From positions 124,001 through 188,000 of the forward strand of contig JALHMI010000004.1 in assembly GCA_022844125.1 (NCBI GenBank): 64,000 nucleotides of DNA, given 5' to 3'. The notes under the pieces were generated by a model. The model was not told the origin of the DNA. It made no database searches and saw only the letters and a list, made by a program, of their open reading frames with translations. The translations under genes and the position numbers were made by a program. Shown here in pieces: positions 26,951-37,388 of this stretch; positions within the stretch are counted from its first letter, which is position 1, and each line of letters starts with the position of its first letter. The DNA is from Pirellulales bacterium (GTDB taxonomy: Bacteria; Planctomycetota; Planctomycetia; Pirellulales; PALSA-1355).

Positions 26951-28474
26951 TCACTGCTGGATGCTTTTCTCGCCGTAAATCGGCAGGTGGCGATAGTAAA
27001 CTTCCAAGATCATGGCCGACATGGCGGTGCAGTACAAGCGGCCGCCGGGCCCGGAGCCATGATCGCCGTCGAAGTACCAACTGCCGGAAGAGTGTCCTTC
27101 CTTGGCCTGGGTTTCGATCAGGAAGTCGCGCATCTTTACGTTCCAGCGGTGCCATGGCTCGCCGCCCCAGTGATGCATGACCTGCGTGCCGTAATAGTTG
27201 TAGTAGAGGTTGCTGCTGCGTCCCGCCTTGTCGACCGAGGGGCCCTCTTTTCCGAGGGCCACCACGCCGCGCTCCAGCGTCCGATTGGTGCGGCTCCAGC
27301 CGAGATACATCCGGCACAAGAGACCGATGGCGGTGGTCGCGGGCCGGACTTCGCCGCGACTGGTGTAACCGTAGGCGGCGCCGTCATTGGCTTCGACAAA
27401 ATTCAGGAACTTCGTCGTGCGGCGGAACGTGTTGGTCGGCACGCGCAGATCGCCCATCCGGCCGCTCTTGAGCGCCATGAGCTGCCAACCTACGACCGAG
27501 GTGTCGCCCGGCGTGCGCGGCTGGTAGCGCCAGCCGCCCCCCTTGGGATCTTGCGCGTCGACGATGAAGTCGAGCACCGACTGGGCCGGCGATCGCAAGT
27601 TTTGATCTCCGGTCATCGCATAGGCTTCGCACAGCACGATCGAGGCCAGCCCATGGCCGTACATGTTGGCTTGCGGATCCCAGAGGCTGCCGTAATCCTG
27701 CTCGTGGCGAATCGAATTGATCAGGAACTCAAGGCCCTTTTGAACCTGCTCGCGGTAGGTTCCTCGTTGATGTGTCTGGCCCGTGCCGAGGAACGGCAGG
27801 AGCGCGAGCGCGGTCGCCGCGACGTTGGAGTTCACGCGGCCGGCGTGATTGCACTGGCCGTTGCACTCGGGATGGCGGTCGTGGGAGAAGCTCCAATGTC
27901 CCTCGGGCATTTGATGCCTGGCGAGCCAATTGAGCGCGGCGCGCACCGCGGCTTCGCTTCGCTCGTTGCCACCGCCGGCTTCGACGAGCAGCTTGCGCGC
28001 GGTTTCGCTGATCCGCTGGTCAAGCCCGTCAGCGTCGCCCAATCGCAGGGGCTCGTCCGACGCCGGATCGAGACCGGCGTCGAGTTCGCCCGCGGTTATC
28101 GGGAGCAGCGGGCCGGGATCGAACGGCGCGAGTTCGGGCTGCTCGATTGCCGCGGAGGCGAGTGGCTCGGACGTTTCGGGCGTGGGAAGTTCGCTAAGAA
28201 AGCTGTCGGCGCCGAGGTCGGCCGCGGTTTCCAGCGGATCGTCGCCCGAGGTGGAGACCTGGAGCGAAGTGGCGATTTCTGGAGCGGCGATGAGCGTGGT
28301 CCAGGTGGCCAGCAGGAGCACCAGCACGAGGTGCACCACAAGGCTCACGAGCCAACTGGGGATGTAGGGGATCAACTGGCGAAGAACGCCGGACCCGGCT
28401 TCGGCTGCGACCACCGGGGGCGGAGCGGCCGCGGCGTTTTCGGTGAGGACTGGCTCAGGCGAGGTTTGAGGCAT
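26951..28474 (-). CDS. Membrane-anchored prenyltransferase/squalene-oxidase-repeat protein
   Basis: The protein has 507 residues. A transmembrane helix around residues 37-58 (WLVSLVVHLVLVLLLATW) is followed by a low-complexity acidic region to ~residue 170. The C-terminal ~330 residues are alpha/alpha-toroid repeats like those of squalene cyclase and prenyltransferase beta subunits: AALNWLARHQMPEGHWSF, LEFLINSIRHEQDYGSLW, VLDFIVDAQDPKGGGWRYQP and TTKFLNFVEANDGAAYGY. The catalytic DxDD motif of cyclases is absent. Proteins of this type are common in planctomycetes and have no assigned reaction. The segment CNGQCNHAG is a curious Cys pair. The topology suggests a periplasmic toroid. Confidence 0.85.
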   Translation of the reverse strand: MPQTSPEPVLTENAAAAPPPVVAAEAGSGVLRQLIPYIPSWLVSLVVHLVLVLLLATWTTLIAAPEIATSLQVSTSGDDPLETAADLGADSFLSELPTPETSEPLASAAIEQPELAPFDPGPLLPITAGELDAGLDPASDEPLRLGDADGLDQRISETARKLLVEAGGGNERSEAAVRAALNWLARHQMPEGHWSFSHDRHPECNGQCNHAGRVNSNVAATALALLPFLGTGQTHQRGTYREQVQKGLEFLINSIRHEQDYGSLWDPQANMYGHGLASIVLCEAYAMTGDQNLRSPAQSVLDFIVDAQDPKGGGWRYQPRTPGDTSVVGWQLMALKSGRMGDLRVPTNTFRRTTKFLNFVEANDGAAYGYTSRGEVRPATTAIGLLCRMYLGWSRTNRTLERGVVALGKEGPSVDKAGRSSNLYYNYYGTQVMHHWGGEPWHRWNVKMRDFLIETQAKEGHSSGSWYFDGDHGSGPGGRLYCTAMSAMILEVYYRHLPIYGEKSIQQ

Positions 28475-28685
28475 GGACCCGACTCGAATCCGCGAAGCCA
28501 GTACGGTTTGAAGCGCCGTGAGCGAGGCGGCAGTCTTCAGTCTAACCCGGCGCGCGAGCGGGGTGGGAAGTCTGACGGCGGTTTAAGCTGACGGAACCAG
28601 CGGCAGGCCTTGGCCCTCGTCGCCTGGGAGAAGGGGGGCGTTTTGTGGCCGAAATCGGCCCTTCTCCAGAGGTGCCGGTGCGCGT

Positions 28686-28691
28686 TACAAT
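28686..28691 (+). promoter_or_regulatory. Candidate -10 element for rpmG
   Basis: TACAAT sits 75 bases before the rpmG start. The -35 region is weak (TTCTCC at 18 bases). Confidence 0.3.
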
Positions 28692-28766
28692 GCGGACTTC
28701 GCCACAAGCCAAACCGGCCCGCCAGAGGGCTGCCGACAAGAATTCAGATAGCTGGAAAGTCCATCC

Positions 28767-28931
28767 ATGGCCAAGAGCAAGAAAAAAGTCGAAACCATGT
28801 TTCTCGTCTGCGAAGAGACGGGGGACTACAACTACACGATCCGCCGCAAGCCAGGCGGCGAGAAGCTGAAGCTCTCGAAGTACTCGCCCCGCCTGCGAAA
28901 GCACACTTCGCACGTGGAAAAGAAGAAGTAA
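28767..28931 (+). CDS. rpmG: 50S ribosomal protein L33
   Basis: The protein has 54 residues. It opens with the basic AKSKKKVE, then METMFLVCEETGDYNYT with the L33 core (ETGDxNY), and ends RLRKHTSHVEKKK. It has one Cys, not the four of the zinc-binding C+ type, so it is the zinc-independent form. It stands alone and is followed by a terminator. Confidence 0.95.
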   Translation: MAKSKKKVETMFLVCEETGDYNYTIRRKPGGEKLKLSKYSPRLRKHTSHVEKKK

Positions 28932-28963
28932 GCCCTGCGGGTTTGCGAATTGAACACAACGAG

Positions 28964-29004
28964 CACGGGTGAGCCGCCCACGGCGGACGCCCGTGTTTTG
29001 TTTT
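28964..29004 (+). terminator. Rho-independent terminator after rpmG
   Basis: The stem CACGGGTG...CCGCC pairs with GGCGG...CGCCCGTG across a short loop, followed by TTTTGTTTT. It lies 32 bases after the rpmG stop. Confidence 0.75.
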
Positions 29005-29018
29005 GCGCGGAGGGAAGT

Positions 29019-29471
29019 TCAACTCCACAGATGCTGTTCGTCGACGGTGAATCCGTGACGGACGAGGAGTCGTCGCAGCTCGTCCTGAAATGTGATTCGG
29101 CGATGGTGTTCGTCTTGGGTGCGGATGTAGTCGACGACTTTCGCAATGATGGACTCACTGACCGAGAAGGCAGAGTAGCCGGTCTGCCAGGAGAACTTGT
29201 CCAGCAGTGGGTCAGCGGTTTTGATCCACTTGGATGATCCTTTCTTGACCTCCTCGACAATTCGGGCGAGCGCGTGGTTCTTGCTGAGGACAAAGAGTGC
29301 GTGAACGTGGTCGGCATGTCCACCAATGACAATGGCCGGGCTGTTCCACTCTTCGAAGATGCCATTGAGATAGGCGTAGAGTTTCGGCCGGAGCTGTGCG
29401 GAGAGAAAGGGCCGCCTTCCTTTCGTGCTGAACACCAAGTGGATCGTATTCTTGGCGAGGGACTGCGACAT
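29019..29471 (-). CDS. IS200-like/REP-associated tyrosine transposase (Y1)
   Basis: The protein has 150 residues from MSQSLAKNTIHLVFSTKGRR; the 50 upstream codons overlap repeat DNA. Catalytic residues are present: the HUH-type motif HADHVHALF (His55 and His57) and the nucleophile Tyr115 in VVDYIRTQDEHH. Y1 enzymes cut and join single strands at hairpins. No TnpB or typical left/right ends were found. Flanking REP-like inverted repeats (29489-29790) support the REP-associated type. It appears intact. Confidence 0.92.
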   Translation of the reverse strand: MSQSLAKNTIHLVFSTKGRRPFLSAQLRPKLYAYLNGIFEEWNSPAIVIGGHADHVHALFVLSKNHALARIVEEVKKGSSKWIKTADPLLDKFSWQTGYSAFSVSESIIAKVVDYIRTQDEHHRRITFQDELRRLLVRHGFTVDEQHLWS

Positions 29472-29488
29472 GGTTCGTCCCCAGGAAG

Positions 29489-29790
29489 TTTCGCCCTTAC
29501 AGGGCTGGATGTGAAATTCGAGGGGGATTGTAACACGGGGCGATGCCCCGTGCTGACATGTTGCACGCCTACGGCGTAAAGGAAACGCGCAGGCCGTAAA
29601 CCGGGGCCGGTCGGCAAACAATGACAGAGCGTTGACTGGCGGACGAAGTTAGAAATGCCAGCCAGTTGGTTGAATTTAGTGCGACAAGTCTTTCGGCCGT
29701 AGGCCGGCAACATGTCAGCCCCGGGGCAACGCCCAGGGGATAAGGTGCGCTACCTATCTCTTACTGTTCTGACCTGTAAGGGCAAAACGA
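29489..29790. repeat. Nested inverted repeats upstream of the transposase
   Basis: The outer pair is CGCCCTTACAG (about 29490) and CTGTAAGGGC (about 29776). The inner pair is GGGGCGATGCCCCGTGCTG (about 29536-29556), continuing ACATGTTGC, and CGGCAACATGTCAGCCCCGG (about 29705-29725). The region between holds no gene. The layout resembles REP palindromes next to a REP-associated transposase. Confidence 0.7.
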
Positions 29791-29803
29791 ATCGCAGTCC
29801 GAA

Positions 29804-31253
29804 TCAAACCTTCGGCGACCAGGCGACGATGGGTTGGCGGGCGGCCTGGACTTCGTCGGGGCGGCTGATTGAAGTCGTGTGCGGCGCTTCTTGCAACAGG
29901 TCGGCCGGCTCTTCGCTGATCCGGAAGAGCGTCTGGGCGAAGGCGTCGAGCGTTTCTTTGCTCTCGGTTTCGGTCGGCTCGATCATCATCGCTTCGCGGA
30001 CGATCGGCGGGAAGTAAACCGTGGGGGCGTGATAGCCGTAGTCGAGCAAGCGCTTGGCCACGTCCATTGCCGACACGCCGCGGTCGTTCTTAAGCTTCGC
30101 CCCGCTGGCGACGAACTCGTGCATGCAGCGATCCCCCTGCGGCACCGGGAAGATATGCTTCACCTTCGAGAGCAGGTAGTTGGCATTCAGCACCGCGTTC
30201 TCGCTGACGCGCTTGAGGCCGTCAGGGCCATGCGTGCGGATGTAGCAGTAGGCCCGGACCAGAACGCCCACGTTGCCGAAGAAGCTGCGCACACGGCCGA
30301 TCGACTCCGGACGGTCGTATTCGAGATGGAAGCCGTTCTCATCGCGCACCACGACCGGCACGGGCAGGTACGGTTCCAAGACCTTCGAGACGGAGATCGG
30401 GCCTGCGCCGGGACCGCCGCCGCCATGCGGGCCGCTGAAAGTCTTGTGCGGGTTGAAGTGCATCATGTCGGCGCCGAAGTCGCCGGGGCGGGCGATGCCG
30501 AGGATCGCGTTCATGTTCGCACCATCAAGGTAGATGAGTCCGCCAACTTCGTGTACTTTCTTCGCGATTTCGGCAATCTGTCGGTCGAACATGCCGAGCG
30601 TGTTGGGATTTGTGATCATGAACACGGCCGTCTGGAGATCGAGCTTGCTTTCGAGATCGGCCATGTCGACATAACCTGCCGGCGTACTTTTGACGGTGAC
30701 GGTGTCGAAGCCGGCCATCTTGGCGCTGGCTGGGTTCGTGCCGTGAGCGCTGTCGGGAGCCAGGACCTTGGTGCGCTGCTGACCGAGCTTGCGGAAATGT
30801 GCCGCGGCGCAGAGCAGAGCGGCCATCTCCCCTTGAGCGCCGGCGGCGGGCTGGAGCGAGACGGCCGGCAGGCCGGCGATCTCGGCGAGCATCTCTTGCA
30901 GGTTCCAGAGCAGTTCGAGCAAGCCTTGCAGCGTGTCGGCCGGCTGGTAGGGATGCAGGTCGATGATGCCCGGCAGATTGGCGAGGCGCTCGTTCCGCTT
31001 GGGGTTGTGCTTCATCGTGCACGAGCCGAGGGGATAGAAGTGTGTGTCGACCGACATGTTCTGGGTCGAGAGATTCGTGAAGTGCCGGACGAGTTCCGGC
31101 TCGGTGAGCTCGGGGAGCGGCGGCGGCGCGGAAGCCAGGGCATCGGTCGGCAGCAAGTCGGCCAGCGGCACCTCGGGCACGTCGGCGGCGGGAAGCCGCA
31201 CGCCGCGGCGGCCGGACTTACTCAGTTCGAACAGCAGTTGGGTGGCTCGGGTA

Positions 31254-31261
<8 letters not shown>
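29804..31261 (-). CDS. gcvPB: Glycine dehydrogenase (decarboxylating) subunit 2
   Basis: The 485-residue PLP enzyme half, with GcvPA, decarboxylates glycine and transfers the aminomethyl group to lipoyl-GcvH. The PLP lysine lies in NPHKTFSGPHGGGGPGAGPI. Other conserved blocks are PLGSCTMKHNPK, LQPAAGAQGE and DSAHGTNPASA. The stop and start of the two P-protein genes overlap by 8 bases, so translation is coupled. It is the last gene of the gcvT-H-PA-PB operon. Split P-protein is normal in this phylum. Confidence 0.96.
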
Positions 31262-32612
<1,351 letters not shown>

Positions 32613-32653
32613 GGCGGAGAAGTGGCTAGGGGTCAGTGTTCAGTATCGATATG

Positions 32654-32728
32654 AGTCGTGGCTATGTGAGGGGAAGTGTGGGTGATGGCCTGTTCCTGGT
32701 CGCGAGCCACTGACCACGAGCCACGACT
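32654..32728. repeat. Inverted repeat between gcvH and gcvPA
   Basis: The arms AGTCGTGGCT (32654-32663) and AGCCACGACT (32719-32728) are exact inverted repeats with a 55-base centre. The right arm overlaps the gcvH stop codon. In the gcvPA leader RNA they would form a long-loop stem. Confidence 0.6.
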
Positions 32729-33125
32729 AATGTCCTTCCTCGGCGCACTGTTTTTCGTAAGCGGCGTGCGCGAGGAGATTTTTCAGATCGGCTTCGTCGG
32801 CGAGTTTGATTTTCGCGATCCAGCCGTCGCCATAGGGATCGTCATTGAGTTTGCCGAGTCCGTCGGGCAGGGCACGGTTCACTTCGACGATCTCGCCGCT
32901 CACGGGGCTGTAGATATCGCTCACGGCTTTGACGCTTTCGATCTCGCCAATCGATTGGCCGGCCTTCACCTGGCGGCCGACTTCGGGGAGCTCGAGGTAG
33001 ACGAGGTCCGTGAGGGCTTCGACCGCGAAGTGCGAGATGCCGATCGTGGCCACGGGCGAGCCGCCGGAGCGATCGACGTGGACCCATTCGTGTGTCTTGG
33101 CGTAGAGCAGATCCTGCGGCTTCAC
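32727..33125 (-). CDS. gcvH: Glycine cleavage system H protein
   Basis: The 132-residue lipoyl carrier protein has its lipoylation site at Lys66 in GEIESVKAVSDIYSP. It opens PQDLLYAKTHEWV and has the usual EVNRALPDGLGKLNDDPYG tail. It shuttles the aminomethyl group between P- and T-proteins. The gap to gcvT is 32 bases. Confidence 0.97.
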   Translation of the reverse strand: MKPQDLLYAKTHEWVHVDRSGGSPVATIGISHFAVEALTDLVYLELPEVGRQVKAGQSIGEIESVKAVSDIYSPVSGEIVEVNRALPDGLGKLNDDPYGDGWIAKIKLADEADLKNLLAHAAYEKQCAEEGH

Positions 33126-33157
33126 GGCGAGGTTCCTTTGTAACGAGAGGGGATGAC

Positions 33158-34270
33158 TCAGGTTGTGCGCTTGTAAAAGGGGAGCTCAACGACGCGAGCC
33201 GACTCGCGCGAGCCGCGAATGTCGACGGTGAGTTCGCTGCCGGTCGCTGCGTGCTGGCGGCTGACGTAGGCCATGGCGATCGGCCGATTGAGCGTGGGAG
33301 AGAATGTGCCGCTGGTGACGCGGCCGATCTGTTGTTCACCGGCGAGGACCGGATAGCCTTCGCGCGGGACGCGCTTGCCTTCGAGCGTGAGGCCGATGCG
33401 CACAGACGCGCTGGTGTCGGCTTTGCGTTTTGCCAAGGCTTCGCTGCCGGGAAACGTGCGGTCCTTGAGGTTCACCGCGAACGAGAGCCCGGCCTGCAGC
33501 GGGTCGATCTCTTCGCTGAGCTCATGGCCATAGAGCGGCATGCCGGCTTCGAGGCGGAGCGTGTCGCGTGCGCCGAGTCCGACGGCGCTACCGCCGATGG
33601 CCTGGGCTGCTTGGTAGAGCGCTTCCCACAGCGTGAGCGCGGCCTCGGCGGGGACGATCAGCTCGCAGCCGTCTTCGCCGGTATAGCCAGTGCGGCTGAT
33701 GAGGCCCGAGGCGCCGACGAGTTCGCATTCGGCGCCGTGATAGTAGGCGAGCGACTCGGGATCGAGGCTGGTGAGCGGGCGGACGATTTCCAAAGCGCGC
33801 GGGCCTTGGACGGCGATCATCGCGGTCTCAAGCGTGGCGTCGTGGATTTCAACTTCCGCGCCATCGCGGTGGTCGTGCAGCCAACGGACGATCTTCTCGC
33901 GATTGCTGGCGTTGACTACGAGCTGGTAGTAGCTGGCCCCGCGGGAGTGCGTGAGATGATAGACGAGGACGTCGTCCAGCACGCCGCCTGTGTCGTTAGT
34001 CACGAGGGCATAGCGAATCTGGCCGGCAGGCATGCCGGCGACGCGGCGAGTGACGATCCGTTCGAGAAAGGCTTCGGCCGCCGGCCCTTCAAAGCGGATG
34101 CGGCCCATGTGCGAGACGTCGAACAGTCCGGCCGCAGTGCGCGTGGCGTTGTGCTCGACCACGATCGAGCTGTACTGGACGGGCATCGACCAGCCGGCGA
34201 AATCGACCAGCCGTCCGCCGTGCGAGGCGTGCCATCCGTGAAGCGGCGTTTGCGCAAGGGTGCTGGTCAT
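33158..34270 (-). CDS. gcvT: Aminomethyltransferase (glycine cleavage T protein)
   Basis: The 370-residue THF-dependent enzyme releases ammonia from the H-protein intermediate and yields 5,10-methylene-THF. Family blocks are HGWHASHGGRLVDFAGWSM with the FAGWxMPVQY segment, LFDVSHMGRI, RTGYTGEDGCEL and LGARDTLRLEAGMPLYGHE. It is the first gene of the operon. No glycine riboswitch could be recognised upstream (34271-34420). Its product feeds metF elsewhere in the window. Confidence 0.97.
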   Translation of the reverse strand: MTSTLAQTPLHGWHASHGGRLVDFAGWSMPVQYSSIVVEHNATRTAAGLFDVSHMGRIRFEGPAAEAFLERIVTRRVAGMPAGQIRYALVTNDTGGVLDDVLVYHLTHSRGASYYQLVVNASNREKIVRWLHDHRDGAEVEIHDATLETAMIAVQGPRALEIVRPLTSLDPESLAYYHGAECELVGASGLISRTGYTGEDGCELIVPAEAALTLWEALYQAAQAIGGSAVGLGARDTLRLEAGMPLYGHELSEEIDPLQAGLSFAVNLKDRTFPGSEALAKRKADTSASVRIGLTLEGKRVPREGYPVLAGEQQIGRVTSGTFSPTLNRPIAMAYVSRQHAATGSELTVDIRGSRESARVVELPFYKRTT

Positions 34271-34426
34271 CCGGGCGGTGATCCCCAGAAGTGTCGAACG
34301 GACTCTCGCCCCTTAAGGACCAGCTCAAGGCCCAATCGGCGTTCGAGAATCCACAAGATGCCAAAATCGAGAACGTCAGTGGGTATTGTAGCGGGCTGGG
34401 CCAGTGTGCCTAGGGTGCGGGCGATT

Positions 34427-34456
34427 TTGACCCGTGGATGCGCGGAGTGGTAGAAT
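34427..34456 (+). promoter_or_regulatory. Promoter for the ParDE-type module
   Basis: TTGACC (34427-34432) and TAGAAT (34451-34456) are spaced 18 bases apart, with a 35-base leader to the ATG at 34492. It is the strongest promoter match in the window. As in other modules of this class, the antitoxin probably represses it. Confidence 0.6.
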
Positions 34457-34491
34457 CGTTGAAAGCCCCAGTGTCGCATCAGGAGAGATGT

Positions 34492-34731
34492 ATGAGCACA
34501 AACCTTTCGGCCGAGGGAGAAGCGGTGTTGGCCAACGCGGTGGCCTGTGGAATGTTTGCCAACGCTGATCTTGCGATGGAAGAGGCTCTTCGGTTGCTCA
34601 AACGCAAGGTTGAGATTGAGGAGGCACTAATCGCAGGTCTGAACAGCGGTGAGCCCATTCGGGTCGACGACGCTTTCTGGGAGCGAATGAAGTCAGAGAT
34701 GTTGCAGCGCCACCAGTCAGGCCAGTCGTGA
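34492..34731 (+). CDS. ParD-like antitoxin
   Basis: The protein has 79 residues. AGGAGAGATGT precedes the ATG. It opens STNLSAEGEAVLANAV, with EALRLLKRKVEIEEALIAG and the C-terminal toxin-binding segment GEPIRVDDAFWERM typical of ParD/RHH-type antitoxins. It should neutralise the toxin encoded next and repress the operon. It overlaps the toxin start (GTGA). Confidence 0.8.
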   Translation: MSTNLSAEGEAVLANAVACGMFANADLAMEEALRLLKRKVEIEEALIAGLNSGEPIRVDDAFWERMKSEMLQRHQSGQS

Positions 34732-35042
34732 GGTATGACGTCAGCTTCCGGCCAGACGCGATTCGCGACGTGAACTCGCACGCCGAGTACTATCGGCTAA
34801 ACGCGAGTCTCGCGGTCGCCAGCAAGTTCTACGACGCAGTCAATGCATCGGTGACCATGCTTGGTATGCAGCCGGAGCTGGGAGAGTCGTGCTCATTCGT
34901 GCGACTCCGGGAGTCAAACATACGCTTTCGCCGGGTTCAGGGATTTGGAGAATACGTCGTCTTTTACAGGTTTGACGGAGCGGTGATTGAGGTACTACGA
35001 GTGCTGCATGGCAAACAGGACATGGATGCCGTGTTTGCGTGA
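34728..35042 (+). CDS. ParE/RelE-family toxin
   Basis: The protein has 104 residues and a GTG start that overlaps the antitoxin stop. It opens VSFRPDAIRDVNSHAEYYR and has a RelE/ParE fold, shown by the core FRRVQGFGEYVVFYRF and the segment IEVLRVLHGKQDMDAVF. The target (gyrase or ribosome) cannot be told from sequence; the antitoxin type suggests ParE. Confidence 0.85.
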   Translation: MRYDVSFRPDAIRDVNSHAEYYRLNASLAVASKFYDAVNASVTMLGMQPELGESCSFVRLRESNIRFRRVQGFGEYVVFYRFDGAVIEVLRVLHGKQDMDAVFA

Positions 35043-35050
35043 GCTGCTCA

Positions 35051-37306
35051 CTACCTCCGCCGCTTGCCTTTGCTCGGCTTGCTCTTTCCCTTGGCTTTGC
35101 CCTTCTTTTCTTTGCGCTCGGACTTCGTGCCGATGCGGCTGTTGCGTGCCGGGCGCGCGTCGCGCGACACGACGCGAAGGTCCAGTTCGCGGCGGTCGAC
35201 ATCCACGCGAGCGACGCTCACCGTGACATGATCGCCGAGCTGGTAGCGGTTGCCGGCGCGGTTGCCGGTGAGCGTGTGTGATGCGCGGTCGAAGCGATAG
35301 AAGTCGTCCTGCAATGAGCTGATGTGAATCAGCCCCTCGGCGGGCAGGTCGACGCCTTGGGCGAACAGGCCGAACTCCTCGACGCCCGTCACGACTGCTT
35401 CCAGCTTCAGGCCGATGCGGCTGCTGAGGTAATCGAGCAGCTTGACCTTGGTCAGTTCGCGTTCGGCCGCTTCGGCCCGGCGCTCGCGGTCGCTGCAGTG
35501 TTCGCCGACGACCGCCAGCGCGCCGAAATCGTTGCGCGGCTTCTTGCCGCGCAGGATCTGATCGAGCAGGCGATGGATCGTGAGGTCGGGATAGCGGCGA
35601 ATCGGCGAGGTGAAGTGCGTATAACACTCGCTGGCCAATGCGTAGTGACCTTCCTTCTCCGGGCTGTACACGGCCCGCTGCAGGCTGCGAAGCAGGGCGA
35701 AGTTGATGGCTCGCTCTTCGGGCGTACCGTGGACCGCGGCCAGTAGCTTTTGCAACTCGAAGCGGCTTTCGAGGCTTTCGACCTGGTAGCCCATGCCGGT
35801 GACGAATTCGGTGAGGGCTTTGAGCTTGCGCGGGTCGGGGGCCATGTGCACGCGGCGGATGAACTGCAGTTCAGCCTTCTCGAGGTACTCGGCCACAGCT
35901 TCGTTCGCCGCGAGCATGCAGTCTTCGATGATCCGGTGGCTTTCGGTATTTACGACCAGGTGCGCGCCTTCGACGCGGCCGTCGGCATCGAGGTCCACCT
36001 TCACTTCTGGCATGGTGAGTTCGAGGCCGCCGCGCTTGAAACGCCGCTCGCGGAGGATCGCTGCCAGCTTCTGCATCCGGCCAAGCAGGGCGTGCACCTT
36101 CGGATCGAGCTTCGAGCGCCAGCCTTCGGGATCGGCCAGATACTCGTCGACTTCCTCGTACGTGAACCGCCGGCGGCTGCGAATCGCCCCGGACATCGGC
36201 TCCACGTGCACGGATACGCCCTCGGGCGTGTACTCGATGAACACGCTCTTGGTGTAGCGCACCCGGTCGGGCTGCAGGCTCGCGAGCCCGTTCGAGATGA
36301 TCTCGGGGATCATCGGGATCACGCGGTCGGGCAGGTAGGTGCTCGTTGCCCTGGAATACGCTTCGCGGTCGAGGGCCGTGTCAGGCTGGACGAAGTGCGA
36401 GACGTCGGCGATATGGACTCCGAGCACCCAGTGCCCCTTCTCGTTCATTTCAAGCGAGACGGCGTCGTCGAAGTCGCGAGCATCGACCGGATCGATCGTG
36501 ATTGTCACCAGGCCGGTGAGATCAGTGCGTCCCTCGGGAATGCTTTCGTCGAACAGATCGGCCTGATGCCGCGATTCCTGGACGGCATCCTCGGCGAAGT
36601 CTTCGGGCAGGTTGAACTCGCGGATGATTGAGAGGGTATCGACGCCGGGCTCGCCGCGCTGGCCGAGGATTTCGGTGATGACGCCTTCGCCCTGGTTGGA
36701 GTGCGTGGGGAAGCGGACCATCTCGATGACGACTTTGTCATCGGCCTTCGGTCGCTTCACGCCGGGATCGCCGAGCAGGATCGGTTGCGTGAAGGGGAGA
36801 CCGTCGACATGCACATACGACTGGCCGCCCTCTTCGAAATAGGTGCCGACGAACTGGTGCGTTTGCCGCTCGATAATCTCGGCGATCTCGCCCTCGGGAT
36901 TGGGGCGGCGCATTTCGGTTTTCTTCTTCAGCCGCACGAGCACGGTGTCGCCCGTGGCGGCATCGCCGGCGTCGAACTTGGAGATGAAGATGTCCTGCGT
37001 GCGGTCGGCCCCGGGGGCGCTGCCTGAGGGACGCACGAATCCGAAGCCGGCATCGGCGCGGCGAAAGACACCGGTGACGCGGTAGCCTTGTTCCTTGATA
37101 GTGGGGGCGGTCGGCGGGCCAAGCAGGTGATTGGCCCCGTAGCTCACCTTGCCGGCTTTCACGAGCCGCTTGATGGCGCGCTTCAGGTCGCGTGCGCCTT
37201 CTTCATCGAGCTTGAGCTGTTTGGCGATGACGCGCGGCTTGACAGGCTTGAAGCCCTTCTGATTGACCAGGGCCAGAAGTTCGTGTTCGAGTTGCTCGTT
37301 GCGCAC
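35051..37306 (-). CDS. rnr: Ribonuclease R
   Basis: The 751-residue RNase II-family 3'-5' exoribonuclease has a GTG start (AAGGAA upstream). An N-terminal winged-helix domain (QLEHELLALVNQKGFKPV) is followed by cold-shock domains and the RNB catalytic core, with IDPVDARDFDDAVS (271-284) holding the metal-binding aspartates. The S1 domain is in the last ~100 residues (LEAVVTGVEEFGLFAQGVD). The tail (KSERKEKKGKAKGKSKPS) is Lys-rich, as usual for RNase R, and helps unwind structured RNA. Confidence 0.97.
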   Translation of the reverse strand: MRNEQLEHELLALVNQKGFKPVKPRVIAKQLKLDEEGARDLKRAIKRLVKAGKVSYGANHLLGPPTAPTIKEQGYRVTGVFRRADAGFGFVRPSGSAPGADRTQDIFISKFDAGDAATGDTVLVRLKKKTEMRRPNPEGEIAEIIERQTHQFVGTYFEEGGQSYVHVDGLPFTQPILLGDPGVKRPKADDKVVIEMVRFPTHSNQGEGVITEILGQRGEPGVDTLSIIREFNLPEDFAEDAVQESRHQADLFDESIPEGRTDLTGLVTITIDPVDARDFDDAVSLEMNEKGHWVLGVHIADVSHFVQPDTALDREAYSRATSTYLPDRVIPMIPEIISNGLASLQPDRVRYTKSVFIEYTPEGVSVHVEPMSGAIRSRRRFTYEEVDEYLADPEGWRSKLDPKVHALLGRMQKLAAILRERRFKRGGLELTMPEVKVDLDADGRVEGAHLVVNTESHRIIEDCMLAANEAVAEYLEKAELQFIRRVHMAPDPRKLKALTEFVTGMGYQVESLESRFELQKLLAAVHGTPEERAINFALLRSLQRAVYSPEKEGHYALASECYTHFTSPIRRYPDLTIHRLLDQILRGKKPRNDFGALAVVGEHCSDRERRAEAAERELTKVKLLDYLSSRIGLKLEAVVTGVEEFGLFAQGVDLPAEGLIHISSLQDDFYRFDRASHTLTGNRAGNRYQLGDHVTVSVARVDVDRRELDLRVVSRDARPARNSRIGTKSERKEKKGKAKGKSKPSKGKRRR

Positions 37307-37388
37307 GGGCGGGAGTTTCCTTCAGTGTTAACCGCACGCGACCATCGGGCGATCGAAGCGAATCGAGCTGTCGGGCGGCACCGGAATT

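Noticed and set aside
26987-28591. A 534-codon plus-strand frame
   Set aside because: It is antisense to the prenyltransferase-repeat protein and lacks motifs.
34271-34420. Possible glycine riboswitch before gcvT
   Set aside because: I could not find the conserved glycine aptamer core or its tandem layout.
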